From positions 4,363,501-4,427,500 of the forward strand of contig NZ_CP023202.1 of assembly GCF_000220705.2 (NCBI RefSeq): DNA of 64,000 nucleotides. Reading direction: 5' to 3'. The notes under the pieces were generated by a model that saw only the letters and a list, made by a program, of their open reading frames with translations, did not search any database and was not told the DNA's origin. This DNA is from Streptomyces xinghaiensis S187. GTDB taxonomy: Bacteria > Actinomycetota > Actinomycetes > Streptomycetales > Streptomycetaceae. Of the stretch, positions 33,123 through 41,365 are shown piece after piece. Position 1 is the first letter of the stretch. Each line of letters starts with the position of its first letter. Both the position numbers and the translations under genes were made by a program.

Positions 33123-34952
33123 TCACTCGGCGCACACCTGCTTGTCGGCCTCGACCCGCTGGATGTTCTCCGGAGCCTTGGACGGGGCGCTCAGCGGCTG
33201 CCCCGGCTCGTCGAAGTCCTCGCCGAGCGTGAGCGTCATGGCGTCCGTCTCGGCGGCGTCCTCCGTGCCGGGCTTGAGGGCGGAGGGGGCCAGGCCCATC
33301 ATCTCCGCCAGCGCCCGGGCCTGGTCGGCCTGGTTCGGCGCGTACTCCAGGACGGTCTTCTTCAGCTTCTCGCCGCCCTCGGCGTTGCCGCCGTTGGCGG
33401 AGCGGGTGACGCCCTCGCTGTTCTGCAGCCAGTCGACGGTCGTCTGGGCGGCCCCGATCGGGGCGCCGCCGTTGAGGACCTCGACCCGGACCTCCGAGGG
33501 GTCCGCCTTGGGGCCCTCGGTCTTGGCCTTGTCCGCGGCTTCCTTCTCGGCCTTCTCCTTCTTCTTGACGTCGGTGAGGGAGACGTCCTCCCGCACCATC
33601 GCGAAGAGCTGGTCGGCCGGCCCCTCGTTGAGGACGACCGACGCCTTGTCCTCGGAGTCGAGAACCGGAACGGTCACGAAGGAGATGTTCTTGATGTTGA
33701 TCTTCTTCAGGTTGTTGGCCAGCGCTATCAGCTTGTTGACGGAGCCGATGCCGGTGTCGACGGTGAGCGCCTTGGTGGCGGCGGTGGCCAGATCCCACAG
33801 CTTCGTGGGATCGGTCAGGGTGTCACCGGACTTCATCTTGCGGATCATCGAACTCAGGAACTGCTGCTGGAGCTGGATCCGGTCCAGGTCGCTGCCGAAC
33901 TTCAGTCCGTAGCGGGTGCGGACGAAGGCCAGGGCCTGGTCGCCCTCGACGACGTGCTTGCCCGCGCTCAGTTTGAGATGCGACTTCGGGTCGTCGATGG
34001 GCTTGGCGAGACAGACCTCGACCCCGCCGACCGCCGAGGACAGCGTCTTGACCGCGTTGAAGTCGGCCATCATGAAGTGGTCGACCTTCAGGCCGGTTAT
34101 CTCCTCGATGGTGCGCATCGTGCAGCCGGGGTCGCGCCCGCCCTGGCCGAGGCTGGTGTTGAAGCGGACGTTCTGCTGACCGGGGATGACCTCGGTCGAG
34201 CCGTCCGGCTGCTTGGTCGGGCAGTCCGGGACGTCCGTCAGCATGTCACGCGGGAAGCTGAGCGCGGTGGCGTTGGAGCGGTCCTCGGAGACGTGGAAGA
34301 GGATCGTGGTGTCGGCGTGGCCGACGCTGCCCTTGTCGCCGTACCCCTCGTTGCCCTTGCCGGTACGGACGTCCGTGCCCAGGACCAGGATGTTCATCGG
34401 GCCGTCGGTGATGGTGTCGCTGCCCGCGCCGCCGACGTCCACGGTGCTGATGTTGCCGTTGAAGTGTTCGAGCAGGGCGTAGGCCGTCGCGCCGCCCGCG
34501 ACGAGGACGAACGCCATCACGCCGCCGGTCCAGTACAGCGCCTTCTTCTTCCGGGCGGCCTGCTGCTTGCGCTTGCGGCGGCTGCTGCCGCCACCCGCCT
34601 TGGGCGCGGCCCGGCGGCCGCGCTGCGGCGGCATGCCGGGCTGGGCCTCTTCGCGGGCCGGGGCGGCGCGGCGGGAGGCGGAGCGGGGCGGCCCGGAGCG
34701 TCCCGGCGCGGAGCGGGGCGCGGGCGCCTGGGGGGTCCCTCTGCGCGGGGCGGGGGAGGCCGGTCGCTCTGCGGGGGCCTGCAGTCGCAGTACGTAGTTA
34801 CCGGTATTCGGGTCGAGCACCCACTGGTCTGCGGGGTCGATGTCGTCCGCCCGCCCACGGCCTTGCGCGTCCACGGTTCCCTGAATCCTCCGTCGGTGCC
34901 ACGCGGCGCCCTCCCCCTCAGGCGCTCGTTCAGTCCTTGTGCCGGTGTCCAT
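33123..34952 (-). CDS. LCP family glycopolymer ligase 4 with LytR_C domain
   Basis: 609 residues. Long N-terminal cytoplasmic tail (~150 residues) with DDIDPADQWVLDPNTGNYVL, a motif that recurs at the N-terminus of actinobacterial LCP proteins, then Pro/Arg-rich sequence. Membrane helix at ~142-162; LCP domain with ILVLGTDVRTGKG, ALSFPRDMLTDVPDC, KVDHFMMADFNAVKTLSSAVGG, DQALAFVRTRYGLKFGSD; C-terminal LytR_C domain (VRVEVLNGGAPIGAAQTTVD). First gene of the LCP 4-LCP 3 pair; its promoter is expected in the AT-richer 34953-35092 region. Confidence 0.92.
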   Translation of the reverse strand: MDTGTRTERAPEGEGAAWHRRRIQGTVDAQGRGRADDIDPADQWVLDPNTGNYVLRLQAPAERPASPAPRRGTPQAPAPRSAPGRSGPPRSASRRAAPAREEAQPGMPPQRGRRAAPKAGGGSSRRKRKQQAARKKKALYWTGGVMAFVLVAGGATAYALLEHFNGNISTVDVGGAGSDTITDGPMNILVLGTDVRTGKGNEGYGDKGSVGHADTTILFHVSEDRSNATALSFPRDMLTDVPDCPTKQPDGSTEVIPGQQNVRFNTSLGQGGRDPGCTMRTIEEITGLKVDHFMMADFNAVKTLSSAVGGVEVCLAKPIDDPKSHLKLSAGKHVVEGDQALAFVRTRYGLKFGSDLDRIQLQQQFLSSMIRKMKSGDTLTDPTKLWDLATAATKALTVDTGIGSVNKLIALANNLKKINIKNISFVTVPVLDSEDKASVVLNEGPADQLFAMVREDVSLTDVKKKEKAEKEAADKAKTEGPKADPSEVRVEVLNGGAPIGAAQTTVDWLQNSEGVTRSANGGNAEGGEKLKKTVLEYAPNQADQARALAEMMGLAPSALKPGTEDAAETDAMTLTLGEDFDEPGQPLSAPSKAPENIQRVEADKQVCAE

Positions 34953-35044
34953 ACGCGCAGGTGGTGCGCGCCGGGTCGCTCACACTAGCCGCCCGATTCG
35001 CCGGGGGGCGACGCCGGTGACGAATTCAACGTCCTGATAACCGG

Positions 35045-35067
35045 GTAAAGCTCGCATTTCGCTTTAC
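35045..35067. promoter_or_regulatory. Inverted repeat upstream of LCP 4
   Basis: GTAAAGC-N9-GCTTTAC, perfect 7-bp arms in the only AT-rich patch of this block, 93 bp before the LCP 4 start and 26 bp past no coding sequence of LCP 5. Suits a dimeric regulator controlling the LCP 4-LCP 3 operon. Confidence 0.4.
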
Positions 35068-35092
35068 GTTGTTCGGGATCTCATGGGTTTCC

Positions 35093-36394
35093 TCATCCGC
35101 AGAGGGGGCCTTTTTCGGCCGGTGGGGTGGGGGAGGCCGGATCGGCCGGGGCGGAGGCGGCCGGGGTCGAGAGGCCGGCGAGCGGGGTGGCGCCGGAGCC
35201 GCCCGCGGAGCCACCGGTGGGGGACCCGGTGGGTTCCGGGGCTCCCGTGCTCTCCGCGGCCCCGGGCTCCTCGTCCCGTCCGCCGCCGGCCGTCACGGGC
35301 CGGTCGTTCTTCAGTTCCTCGAACAGCAGTGACGCATCGGGCTGTACGAGTTCATCGCGGTTGGCGTTCAATCGGTAGGGCTGCCGGGGCACGGTGAGGA
35401 AGCGCATTCCGCCCTCCGGCATGCCCCGCAGACTGTCCGCGAGGTCATAGAGGCTCTTCAGCGAGGCGAGCCCGGGGTCCGTGGTCAGCGAGGAGGTCGC
35501 GGCGTCCAGCAGGGAGAACAGCTCGGACGGGTTCCGCAGCGTGCCGTTCTCCTGGATCTGCCGCAGCATCGTCGCGAGGAACTGCTGCTGCCGGACCATC
35601 CGCTCGGTGTCGGTCCCGTCGCCGAGGCTGTAGCGGGCGCGGACGTAGCCCAGCGCCTCCTCGCCGTTCAGTGTCTGCCGTCCGGCGGGCAGCTCCACAT
35701 GCGCCTCGGAGTCGTCGACGGGCTCCGCCAGGCAGATCTCCACACCGCCGATCGCGTCCACCATCTCCGTGAAGCCGCTGAAGTCGACGATCGCGTGGTG
35801 GTCCATGCGGATCCCGGTCATCTGCTCCACCGTGCGGATGGTGCAGCCCGCGCCGGCGAACTGGAACGCCCAGTTGAACTGGGCGAACCGGGGAGCGATG
35901 GTGGTGCCGTCGGACGTGGTGCACTCCGGGATCTCCACCATCAGATCGCGCGGGATGCTGACGGCGGTGCCGCTCTTCCGGTCGGCGGCGAGATGCAGGA
36001 GGATCGTGGTGTCGGAGCGCTGGGTGCCGCTGTCCCGCCCGTACCTGCCGTTGCCGTCGCCCCGGTTGTCGGAGCCGATGACCAGGATGTTCACCGCCTC
36101 ACGGACCACGGAGGCGGGCCGGTCGGCGGCGTGCTCCTCCAGTTCGCGGGAGGTGTCCGCGTCGGTGCGGATGTTGCCGTCGAGCCGCTGGTAGAGGGAC
36201 CAGGCCGTGCCGGCCGCGGCCAGCACGGCCGCGGCCGCTCCCAGTGCGGTCCAGCGGAGCCAGCGCCGGCGCTTGGGTATGTCCGCGCCCGGCTCCCCGT
36301 CCTCGGTCCGGTCCTGCTCGGAGTGGCCGCTGTCGGCGGGGCCGTCCTCCGGGCCCGCTGGGGTCGCGGCGGTGTCGGTCACTGTGGAGTCCAT
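35093..36394 (-). CDS. LCP family glycopolymer ligase 5
   Basis: 433 residues. Acidic cytoplasmic tail, membrane helix at ~48-67, LCP domain (ILVIGSDNRGDGNGRYG, AVSIPRDLMVEIPEC, RMDHHAIVDFSGFTEMVDAIGG, GEEALGYVRARYSLGDGTD), then a Ser/Pro/Gly/Ala-rich tail of ~65 residues ending in KGPLCG, without LytR_C. Residue FAQFNWAFQFAGAGC fits the conserved position where LCP proteins form a disulfide with IPEC. Located 142 bp downstream of the TIGR03089-type gene. Confidence 0.92.
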   Translation of the reverse strand: MDSTVTDTAATPAGPEDGPADSGHSEQDRTEDGEPGADIPKRRRWLRWTALGAAAAVLAAAGTAWSLYQRLDGNIRTDADTSRELEEHAADRPASVVREAVNILVIGSDNRGDGNGRYGRDSGTQRSDTTILLHLAADRKSGTAVSIPRDLMVEIPECTTSDGTTIAPRFAQFNWAFQFAGAGCTIRTVEQMTGIRMDHHAIVDFSGFTEMVDAIGGVEICLAEPVDDSEAHVELPAGRQTLNGEEALGYVRARYSLGDGTDTERMVRQQQFLATMLRQIQENGTLRNPSELFSLLDAATSSLTTDPGLASLKSLYDLADSLRGMPEGGMRFLTVPRQPYRLNANRDELVQPDASLLFEELKNDRPVTAGGGRDEEPGAAESTGAPEPTGSPTGGSAGGSGATPLAGLSTPAASAPADPASPTPPAEKGPLCG

Positions 36395-36536
36395 CCCTCA
36401 CGGAATCCGGCGGTGTCTTACCGTGCGGGGGACCGCCGGTCACTGGGGTAGACGGGAATGCTGACCGCATGGTTGTACGAGTGGCGTGGCGGCTTTCGGC
36501 CACCGCCGGGGGCCCGAGTGCCGGACGGGACGTCCG

Positions 36537-37292
36537 TCAGCCGGCCGTCGCGGTGACGCGCTCGCTCTCCCGCCGCTGCTCCAGGGCCTCCGGCGCGAGC
36601 CGGTCGAGATGGCGGCAGAGGACGACGGAGCCGCCCGCGGCGAGCGGGGCGAACAACCCCGCCGAGAGCCCGTCCCAGGAGTCGAACGGCAGACCGGACA
36701 GCACCCGGGAGACCGGGGTGTACTCCCGCGTGGCGGCGTCGGCCCGGGCCCGTTCGACCACCTGTGCGGCCGTCAGCTCCCCCGCACCGGCGAAGGCCAG
36801 CGCGGGCCCGCCCGGGTCCACCGGGGCGAACGGCGCGAAGCGGTCGCCCTGCCCCGGCACCTCGACGGCGTAGTCCGCGAAGCCGGACGGAGGCTCGGGG
36901 AAGCGCACGCCGAGCGGACGCAGGCTCAGAGCCACCCGCTCGCCCCGGCAGGCCCGGGCCTCCTCCAGGGTGTCCGGACCCGTGACGACCAGATCGGCCG
37001 CCGCCGGGTCGCCGCCCATGTCCGCGAGGACGCCCACCGAGGAACAGGCCAGCAGCCAGACCGCCGTCTGCCAGTGCGCCGGCAGCAGCAGCGCGACCCG
37101 GTCACCCGGCTCGACCGACAGGTCGCCCTGGAGGAGGTTCGCGGTCTTGGCCACCCAATTGGCGAGGGTCGCGACGGACAACTCCACACGTTCACCGGTG
37201 GCGTCGTCGTAGAAGGTGACGAGGGGGCGGGACGGATCCGCGGCGAGCGCGGATCGCAGCAGGTCGGCCGGGGTGCGATCGGTGGCGTTCAC
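36537..37292 (-). CDS. TIGR03089-type protein (short AMP-binding-like)
   Basis: 251 residues resembling the N-terminal part of acyl-CoA synthetases (TPADLLRSALAADPSRPLVTF, VELSVATLANWVAKTANLLQ, EPGDRVALLLPAHWQTAVWLLA) but lacking the P-loop-like adenylation signature and the C-terminal subdomain. Widespread in actinobacteria, usually next to LCP genes; function unknown. It is a full-length member of its own family and not a truncated ligase. ATG at 37292. Confidence 0.8.
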   Translation of the reverse strand: MNATDRTPADLLRSALAADPSRPLVTFYDDATGERVELSVATLANWVAKTANLLQGDLSVEPGDRVALLLPAHWQTAVWLLACSSVGVLADMGGDPAAADLVVTGPDTLEEARACRGERVALSLRPLGVRFPEPPSGFADYAVEVPGQGDRFAPFAPVDPGGPALAFAGAGELTAAQVVERARADAATREYTPVSRVLSGLPFDSWDGLSAGLFAPLAAGGSVVLCRHLDRLAPEALEQRRESERVTATAG

Positions 37293-37420
37293 CCGGACAA
37301 GCGTACGCGGCCGTCACTGCGCCCGAGTGAACCGGGCGGCCGGGACGGCGGCCGCATTGCGCCGACTGGGCGTCATCTTACGAATAGACAGATTTACTGG
37401 CCTATGTCCAACATGCCGGT

Positions 37421-38794
37421 ATGCGTGCACTCCTTGCTTCCACGATCGGTGTGGCCTGCGCGGCCGCTCTCTCCCTCCCCCTGGCCCTGCCCGCCGGCGC
37501 CGCCGCACCCTCCGCGTCCCGGCAGCCGGCGGGCACGGTGGCCGGGGCCGGACAACCCGCCGGCGGCACCCAGTCGCTGCCGCTGACCGCACCCGCCGGC
37601 GCGGACCGGTCGGCGGGCGCCGCCGCCCGTGTCCTGCCGCCCCGCACGGTGCGTCCCTATTCCATGCTCGGCATCGTCTGGGACGACGCCGGCGAGGAAC
37701 TGCACGGCCGGGCCCAGGTCCGTACCCGCTCCACCGCCTCCGGGCAGTGGAGCGGCTGGCGGGACCTCTCGGCACACCACGACGACGCACCGGACCCCGT
37801 CCCCGGCGAACGCCGCCGCGGCGGCACCGCGCCGCTCTGGGTCGGCGCGTCCGACGGCGTCCAGGTCCGGGTGGTGCCGGAGCGGACCGCGCACCGCGCC
37901 CCGTCCGCGTTCCCGGCCGGCCTCCGGATCGAACTCGTCGACCCCGGCGGCGATCCCGGCGGCGGCCCCGGCGACGACGACACCGCCGGCAACGAGGACG
38001 GCGCCCCCGGCGCCGAACCCGGCAGCGGACCCCGCGACCGGGCCGGCGGACTGACCACCGCCGAACGCCAGAGCGCCGCCGCCAACGCGGAACTCGCCCC
38101 CATCGGCGCCACGGAGATCGCCCCGCTCGGCCGGACCGCCACCGAGGAGGCCGCGCGTCGCTCGGCGGAGCCCCGCGCGGCGAGCCGCTACATCGGCCCG
38201 CGGCCCGGCATCGTCATCCGCCGGGGCTGGGGCGCGAACGAGAGCTGGCGCGAACGGCGGTTCCCCTACACGAAGACCGTGCGGACCGCCTTCGTCCACC
38301 ACAGCGGCACCGGCAACGGATACAGCTGCGCGCAGGCCCCCTCCGTCCTGCGCGGTATCTACCGCTACCACGTCCACAGCATGAAGTGGCGCGACATCGG
38401 CTACAACTTCGCCGTCGACAAGTGCGGAACCATCTACGAAGGCCGCGCCGGGGGCGTGGCCCGGGCCGTCCAGGGCGCCCACACCCTCGGTTTCAACCAC
38501 AACAGCATGGGCATCGCCGTCCTCGGGACGTACGACGCGGCCCGGCCCTCACGTCAGGCCGTGGAGGCCGTGGCCAAGCTCACGGCCTGGAAACTCGGCC
38601 TGTTCGGCCGGAACCCGGCGGGCTCCGGCACCCGCGTCTCGCTGGGGAACACCAAGTACCCGAAGGGAACCAGAGTCACCCTCAGAGTCATCTCCGGACA
38701 CCGGGACGGGTTCTACACCGACTGCCCCGGAGCCCGCCTCTACGACAAGCTCGGCGGCATCCGCGGTCTGGCCGCCCGGCTCCAGGGCCGCTGA
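37421..38794 (+). CDS. Secreted N-acetylmuramoyl-L-alanine amidase (PGRP/amidase_2)
   Basis: 457 residues. Signal peptide 1-~28 (LLASTIGVACAAALSLPLAL, cleavage near AGAAA). An N-terminal module (~70-190) of unknown role precedes an amidase/PGRP domain from RPGIVIRRGWGANESW. Zinc ligands: His in TAFVHHSGTGNG, His in ISGHRDGFYTDCPG and the following Cys; tyrosine in GYNFAVDKCGTIYEGRAGG completes the site. Cleaves the amide between muramic acid and stem peptide in the wall. Divergent from the TIGR03089-type gene; an AT-rich 128-bp spacer with TTACGAATAG carries the promoter. Confidence 0.92.
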   Translation: MRALLASTIGVACAAALSLPLALPAGAAAPSASRQPAGTVAGAGQPAGGTQSLPLTAPAGADRSAGAAARVLPPRTVRPYSMLGIVWDDAGEELHGRAQVRTRSTASGQWSGWRDLSAHHDDAPDPVPGERRRGGTAPLWVGASDGVQVRVVPERTAHRAPSAFPAGLRIELVDPGGDPGGGPGDDDTAGNEDGAPGAEPGSGPRDRAGGLTTAERQSAAANAELAPIGATEIAPLGRTATEEAARRSAEPRAASRYIGPRPGIVIRRGWGANESWRERRFPYTKTVRTAFVHHSGTGNGYSCAQAPSVLRGIYRYHVHSMKWRDIGYNFAVDKCGTIYEGRAGGVARAVQGAHTLGFNHNSMGIAVLGTYDAARPSRQAVEAVAKLTAWKLGLFGRNPAGSGTRVSLGNTKYPKGTRVTLRVISGHRDGFYTDCPGARLYDKLGGIRGLAARLQGR

Positions 38795-38877
38795 CGCCGC
38801 ATACCGGCGCCGGACGGTCTGCATAGACTGACCGCCGACCCCACGGCCGGCCCTGGCAGGAAGCAGAGAAGACAAAG

Positions 38878-39960
38878 GTGACTGAAGCGATCCTCCTGGT
38901 CGGTGGCAAGGGCACCCGGCTGCGCCCGCTGACGGTGCACACGCCGAAGCCCATGATCCCGGCGGCCGGCGTCCCGTTCCTCAGCCACCAGCTCGCCAGG
39001 GCCCGCGCGGCCGGCGTCGAGCACGTCGTGCTCGCCACGTCCTATCTGGCCGAGGTGTTCGAGCCGTACTTCGGTGACGGCTCGGACCTCGGCCTCCACC
39101 TGGAGTACGTCACCGAGACCGAGCCCCTGGGCACCGGAGGCGCGATACGCAATGTCGCCCCGCGCCTCCGTTCCGGGCCGGACGAGCCGGTGCTCATCTT
39201 CAACGGCGACATCCTCACCGGCCTCGACATCCGCGCCCTGGTGGAGACCCACACCACCTCGGGCGCGGATGTCTCGCTCCACCTCACCCGGGTCGAGGAC
39301 CCGCGGGCCTTCGGCCTCGTCCCCACCGACGGCAGCGGGCGGGTGACGGCGTTCCTGGAGAAGCCGCAGACGCCCGAGGAGATCGTCACCGACCAGATCA
39401 ACGCGGGCGCCTATGTGTTCGACCGCTCCGTGATCGACTCGATACCCGAGGGCCGTCCCGTCTCCGTCGAACGCGAGACCTTCCCCGGGCTGCTCGAAGC
39501 CGGCGCCCATCTGCACGGCATGGTCGACTCCACCTACTGGCTCGACCTGGGCACCCCACAGGCCTTCGTCCGCGGCTCCGCCGACCTCGTGCTCGGCCGC
39601 GCGCCCTCCCCGGCCGTGCCCGGCGGCTGCGGCGACCGGCTGGTGCTGGACGGCGCCGACGTGGCCCCGGACGCCAAGCTCACCGGCGGCACCGCCATCG
39701 GCGCGGGCGCCCGGGTGGGCGCCGGGGCGAGCGTCGACGGCAGCACCGTCCTGGACGGCGCGGTCATCGGCGACGGCGCCCGGATCACCGACTCCCTGAT
39801 CGGCGCCGGGGCCGTCATCGGCGCCCGTACGGTGCTGCACGGAGCGGTCGTCGGCGACGGCGCGACCGTGGGCGCCGACAACGAACTCCGCGAAGGCGTC
39901 CGCGTCTGGTGCGGCGCCCGCATCCCCGAGGCCGGGATCCGCTTCTCCTCCGATCAGTAG
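38878..39960 (+). CDS. Mannose-1-phosphate guanylyltransferase-like NDP-sugar pyrophosphorylase
   Basis: 360 residues from GTG. Nucleotidyltransferase domain: AILLVGGKGTRLRPLTVHTPKPM (the pyrophosphorylase signature), EPLGTGGAIRN, VLIFNGDILTG (metal Asp), VEDPRAFGLV, FLEKP, and NAGAYVFD. The C-terminal ~110 residues are a left-handed beta-helix of hexapeptide repeats (AIGAGARVGAGASVDGS). By neighbourhood (manB, manA downstream) it makes GDP-mannose; related enzymes make other NDP-sugars. Follows the amidase by 83 bp. Confidence 0.88.
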   Translation: MTEAILLVGGKGTRLRPLTVHTPKPMIPAAGVPFLSHQLARARAAGVEHVVLATSYLAEVFEPYFGDGSDLGLHLEYVTETEPLGTGGAIRNVAPRLRSGPDEPVLIFNGDILTGLDIRALVETHTTSGADVSLHLTRVEDPRAFGLVPTDGSGRVTAFLEKPQTPEEIVTDQINAGAYVFDRSVIDSIPEGRPVSVERETFPGLLEAGAHLHGMVDSTYWLDLGTPQAFVRGSADLVLGRAPSPAVPGGCGDRLVLDGADVAPDAKLTGGTAIGAGARVGAGASVDGSTVLDGAVIGDGARITDSLIGAGAVIGARTVLHGAVVGDGATVGADNELREGVRVWCGARIPEAGIRFSSDQ

Positions 39961-39994
39961 CCGTCCTCGCCGTCCCGGTGGCCGTTCTCCCCGG

Positions 39995-40014
39995 CCGGGA
40001 GCCCGAACTCCCGG
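39995..40014 (+). terminator. Hairpin downstream of the pyrophosphorylase gene
   Basis: CCGGGAG-CCCGAA-CTCCCGG, perfect 7-bp stem 35 bp past the stop. The remaining spacer to 40243 shows only GC-rich sequence. Confidence 0.45.
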
Positions 40015-40243
40015 ACAGCGCACCGGAGGACGGGGCCGCCGGCCCCTTGGACGACCGGGGCGCGACGACGAGGGGGCGGGGGCCGGCCGCCCCCGGCCCG
40101 CGGTCGTCCCGGCCCGCGGGCCCGCCCGGGCCGCTCCCCGGCGCACGGCCGCCCGGAGGCCCGCCCGGGCACCGGCGGCCGGGGCGGTCCGGAGGTGCGC
40201 TTACCCTCGTAGGGCCCCACTCCCGCCCCGAGGACCGACCGTC

Positions 40244-41209
40244 GTGAACCCCAGCCCCTCCGTGGCGCCGGACAGCCCGGAACGCGGCGCAGCCCGCACC
40301 GCCGGCGCCCGCGGCCGGCGCTGGACACCACCGTGGCCGCTCGACCTCGCCCGCACCGTGGGCGTGCTGCGCCGCGGCCCGGGCGACCCCGCCTTCCGCA
40401 CCGAAGCCGACGGGTCCGTGTGGCGGGCCAGCCGCACGCCCCTCGGCCCGGGCACGCTGCGGCTCGCGCGGCTCCGCACGGGCGAGGTCGAGGCGCATGC
40501 CTGGGGCCCCGGAGCCGAATGGCTGCTCGACGGCGTGCCGGCCCTCTGCGGCGCGGAGGACGAGCCCGAGCGGTTCACCCCCCGCCACCGCCCGGTGTAC
40601 GAGGCGCACCGCCGCCACCCCGGCCTCCGGCTCGCCCGCACCGGGCTCGTCCTCGAATCCCTGATCCCGTCCGTTCTCGAACAGAAGGTCACATCCGACG
40701 AGGCGTACCGCGCCTGGCGGATCCTGCTGCGGCGGCACGGCGAACCGGCCCCCGGCGCCGGGCATATGCGGGTCATGCCCGACCCCCGCGGCTGGGTGAT
40801 GCTGCCCTCCTGGGAGTGGCACGCGGCGGGCGTCGACGGCAAGCGCTCCGCGGCGATCGTGCGGGCCGCCCGCGTCGCCCGCCGGCTGGAGGAGGCGACC
40901 GCCATGGACCTCGCCGCGGCCTCCGCGCGGCTCCAGCTCGTCCCCGGCATCGGCCCCTGGACGGCCGCCGAGGTCCTCCAGCGCAGCAACGGCGCGGCGG
41001 ACGCGGTCACGGTCGGCGATCTGCACCTGCCGGGGATCGTGGGCTACGCGCTCACCGGCGCCCGCGGCACCGACGACGCCCGGATGCTGGAGCTCCTCGC
41101 CCCGTACGCCGGACAGCGCCACCGCGCCTGCCGGCTGATCCTGCTGTCGGGGCGCGTGCCGCCGCGGCGCGCCCCCCGTTTCCCGGTGGGCGACATCCGC
41201 CGGCTCTGA
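40244..41209 (+). CDS. DNA-3-methyladenine glycosylase (AlkA/HhH-GPD type)
   Basis: 321 residues from GTG. Excises alkylated bases. The helix-hairpin-helix is LQLVPGIGPWTAAEVLQRS, followed by the GPD segment DAVTVGDLHLPGIVGYAL carrying the catalytic Asp. An earlier conserved block LIPSVLEQKVTSDEAYRAWR fits the AlkA-family helix lining the damage pocket. The N-terminal ~110 residues match the AlkA N-terminal wing. Monocistronic; ends convergent with the F420 gene fbiB. Confidence 0.9.
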   Translation: MNPSPSVAPDSPERGAARTAGARGRRWTPPWPLDLARTVGVLRRGPGDPAFRTEADGSVWRASRTPLGPGTLRLARLRTGEVEAHAWGPGAEWLLDGVPALCGAEDEPERFTPRHRPVYEAHRRHPGLRLARTGLVLESLIPSVLEQKVTSDEAYRAWRILLRRHGEPAPGAGHMRVMPDPRGWVMLPSWEWHAAGVDGKRSAAIVRAARVARRLEEATAMDLAAASARLQLVPGIGPWTAAEVLQRSNGAADAVTVGDLHLPGIVGYALTGARGTDDARMLELLAPYAGQRHRACRLILLSGRVPPRRAPRFPVGDIRRL

Positions 41210-41219
41210 GCCGCGGCGG

Positions 41220-41251
41220 CCCACGGCTCACCGCGCCCACGGCTCACCGCG
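41220..41251. repeat. 16-bp tandem duplication
   Basis: CCCACGGCTCACCGCG twice head to tail plus a degenerate third start, just after the AlkA gene stop. Spacer slippage. Confidence 0.6.
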
Positions 41252-41365
41252 CCCCACGGCGGGCCGCGCCGTACGGCCGGACCCGCCGCGACACCGGCCG
41301 CCGCCACGGCACCGCGGCCCCGCACGAGGGCACCGGGCCGGGCCTCACGGCACGCTGGAGTCCCC

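Noticed and set aside
31920..34988. 1022-codon plus-strand frame
   Set aside because: Antisense to LCP 3 and LCP 4, which have clear domains; composition is a shadow of their third positions.
36537..37292. Truncated acyl-CoA synthetase
   Set aside because: The length and ending fit a recognised short family that is always this size.
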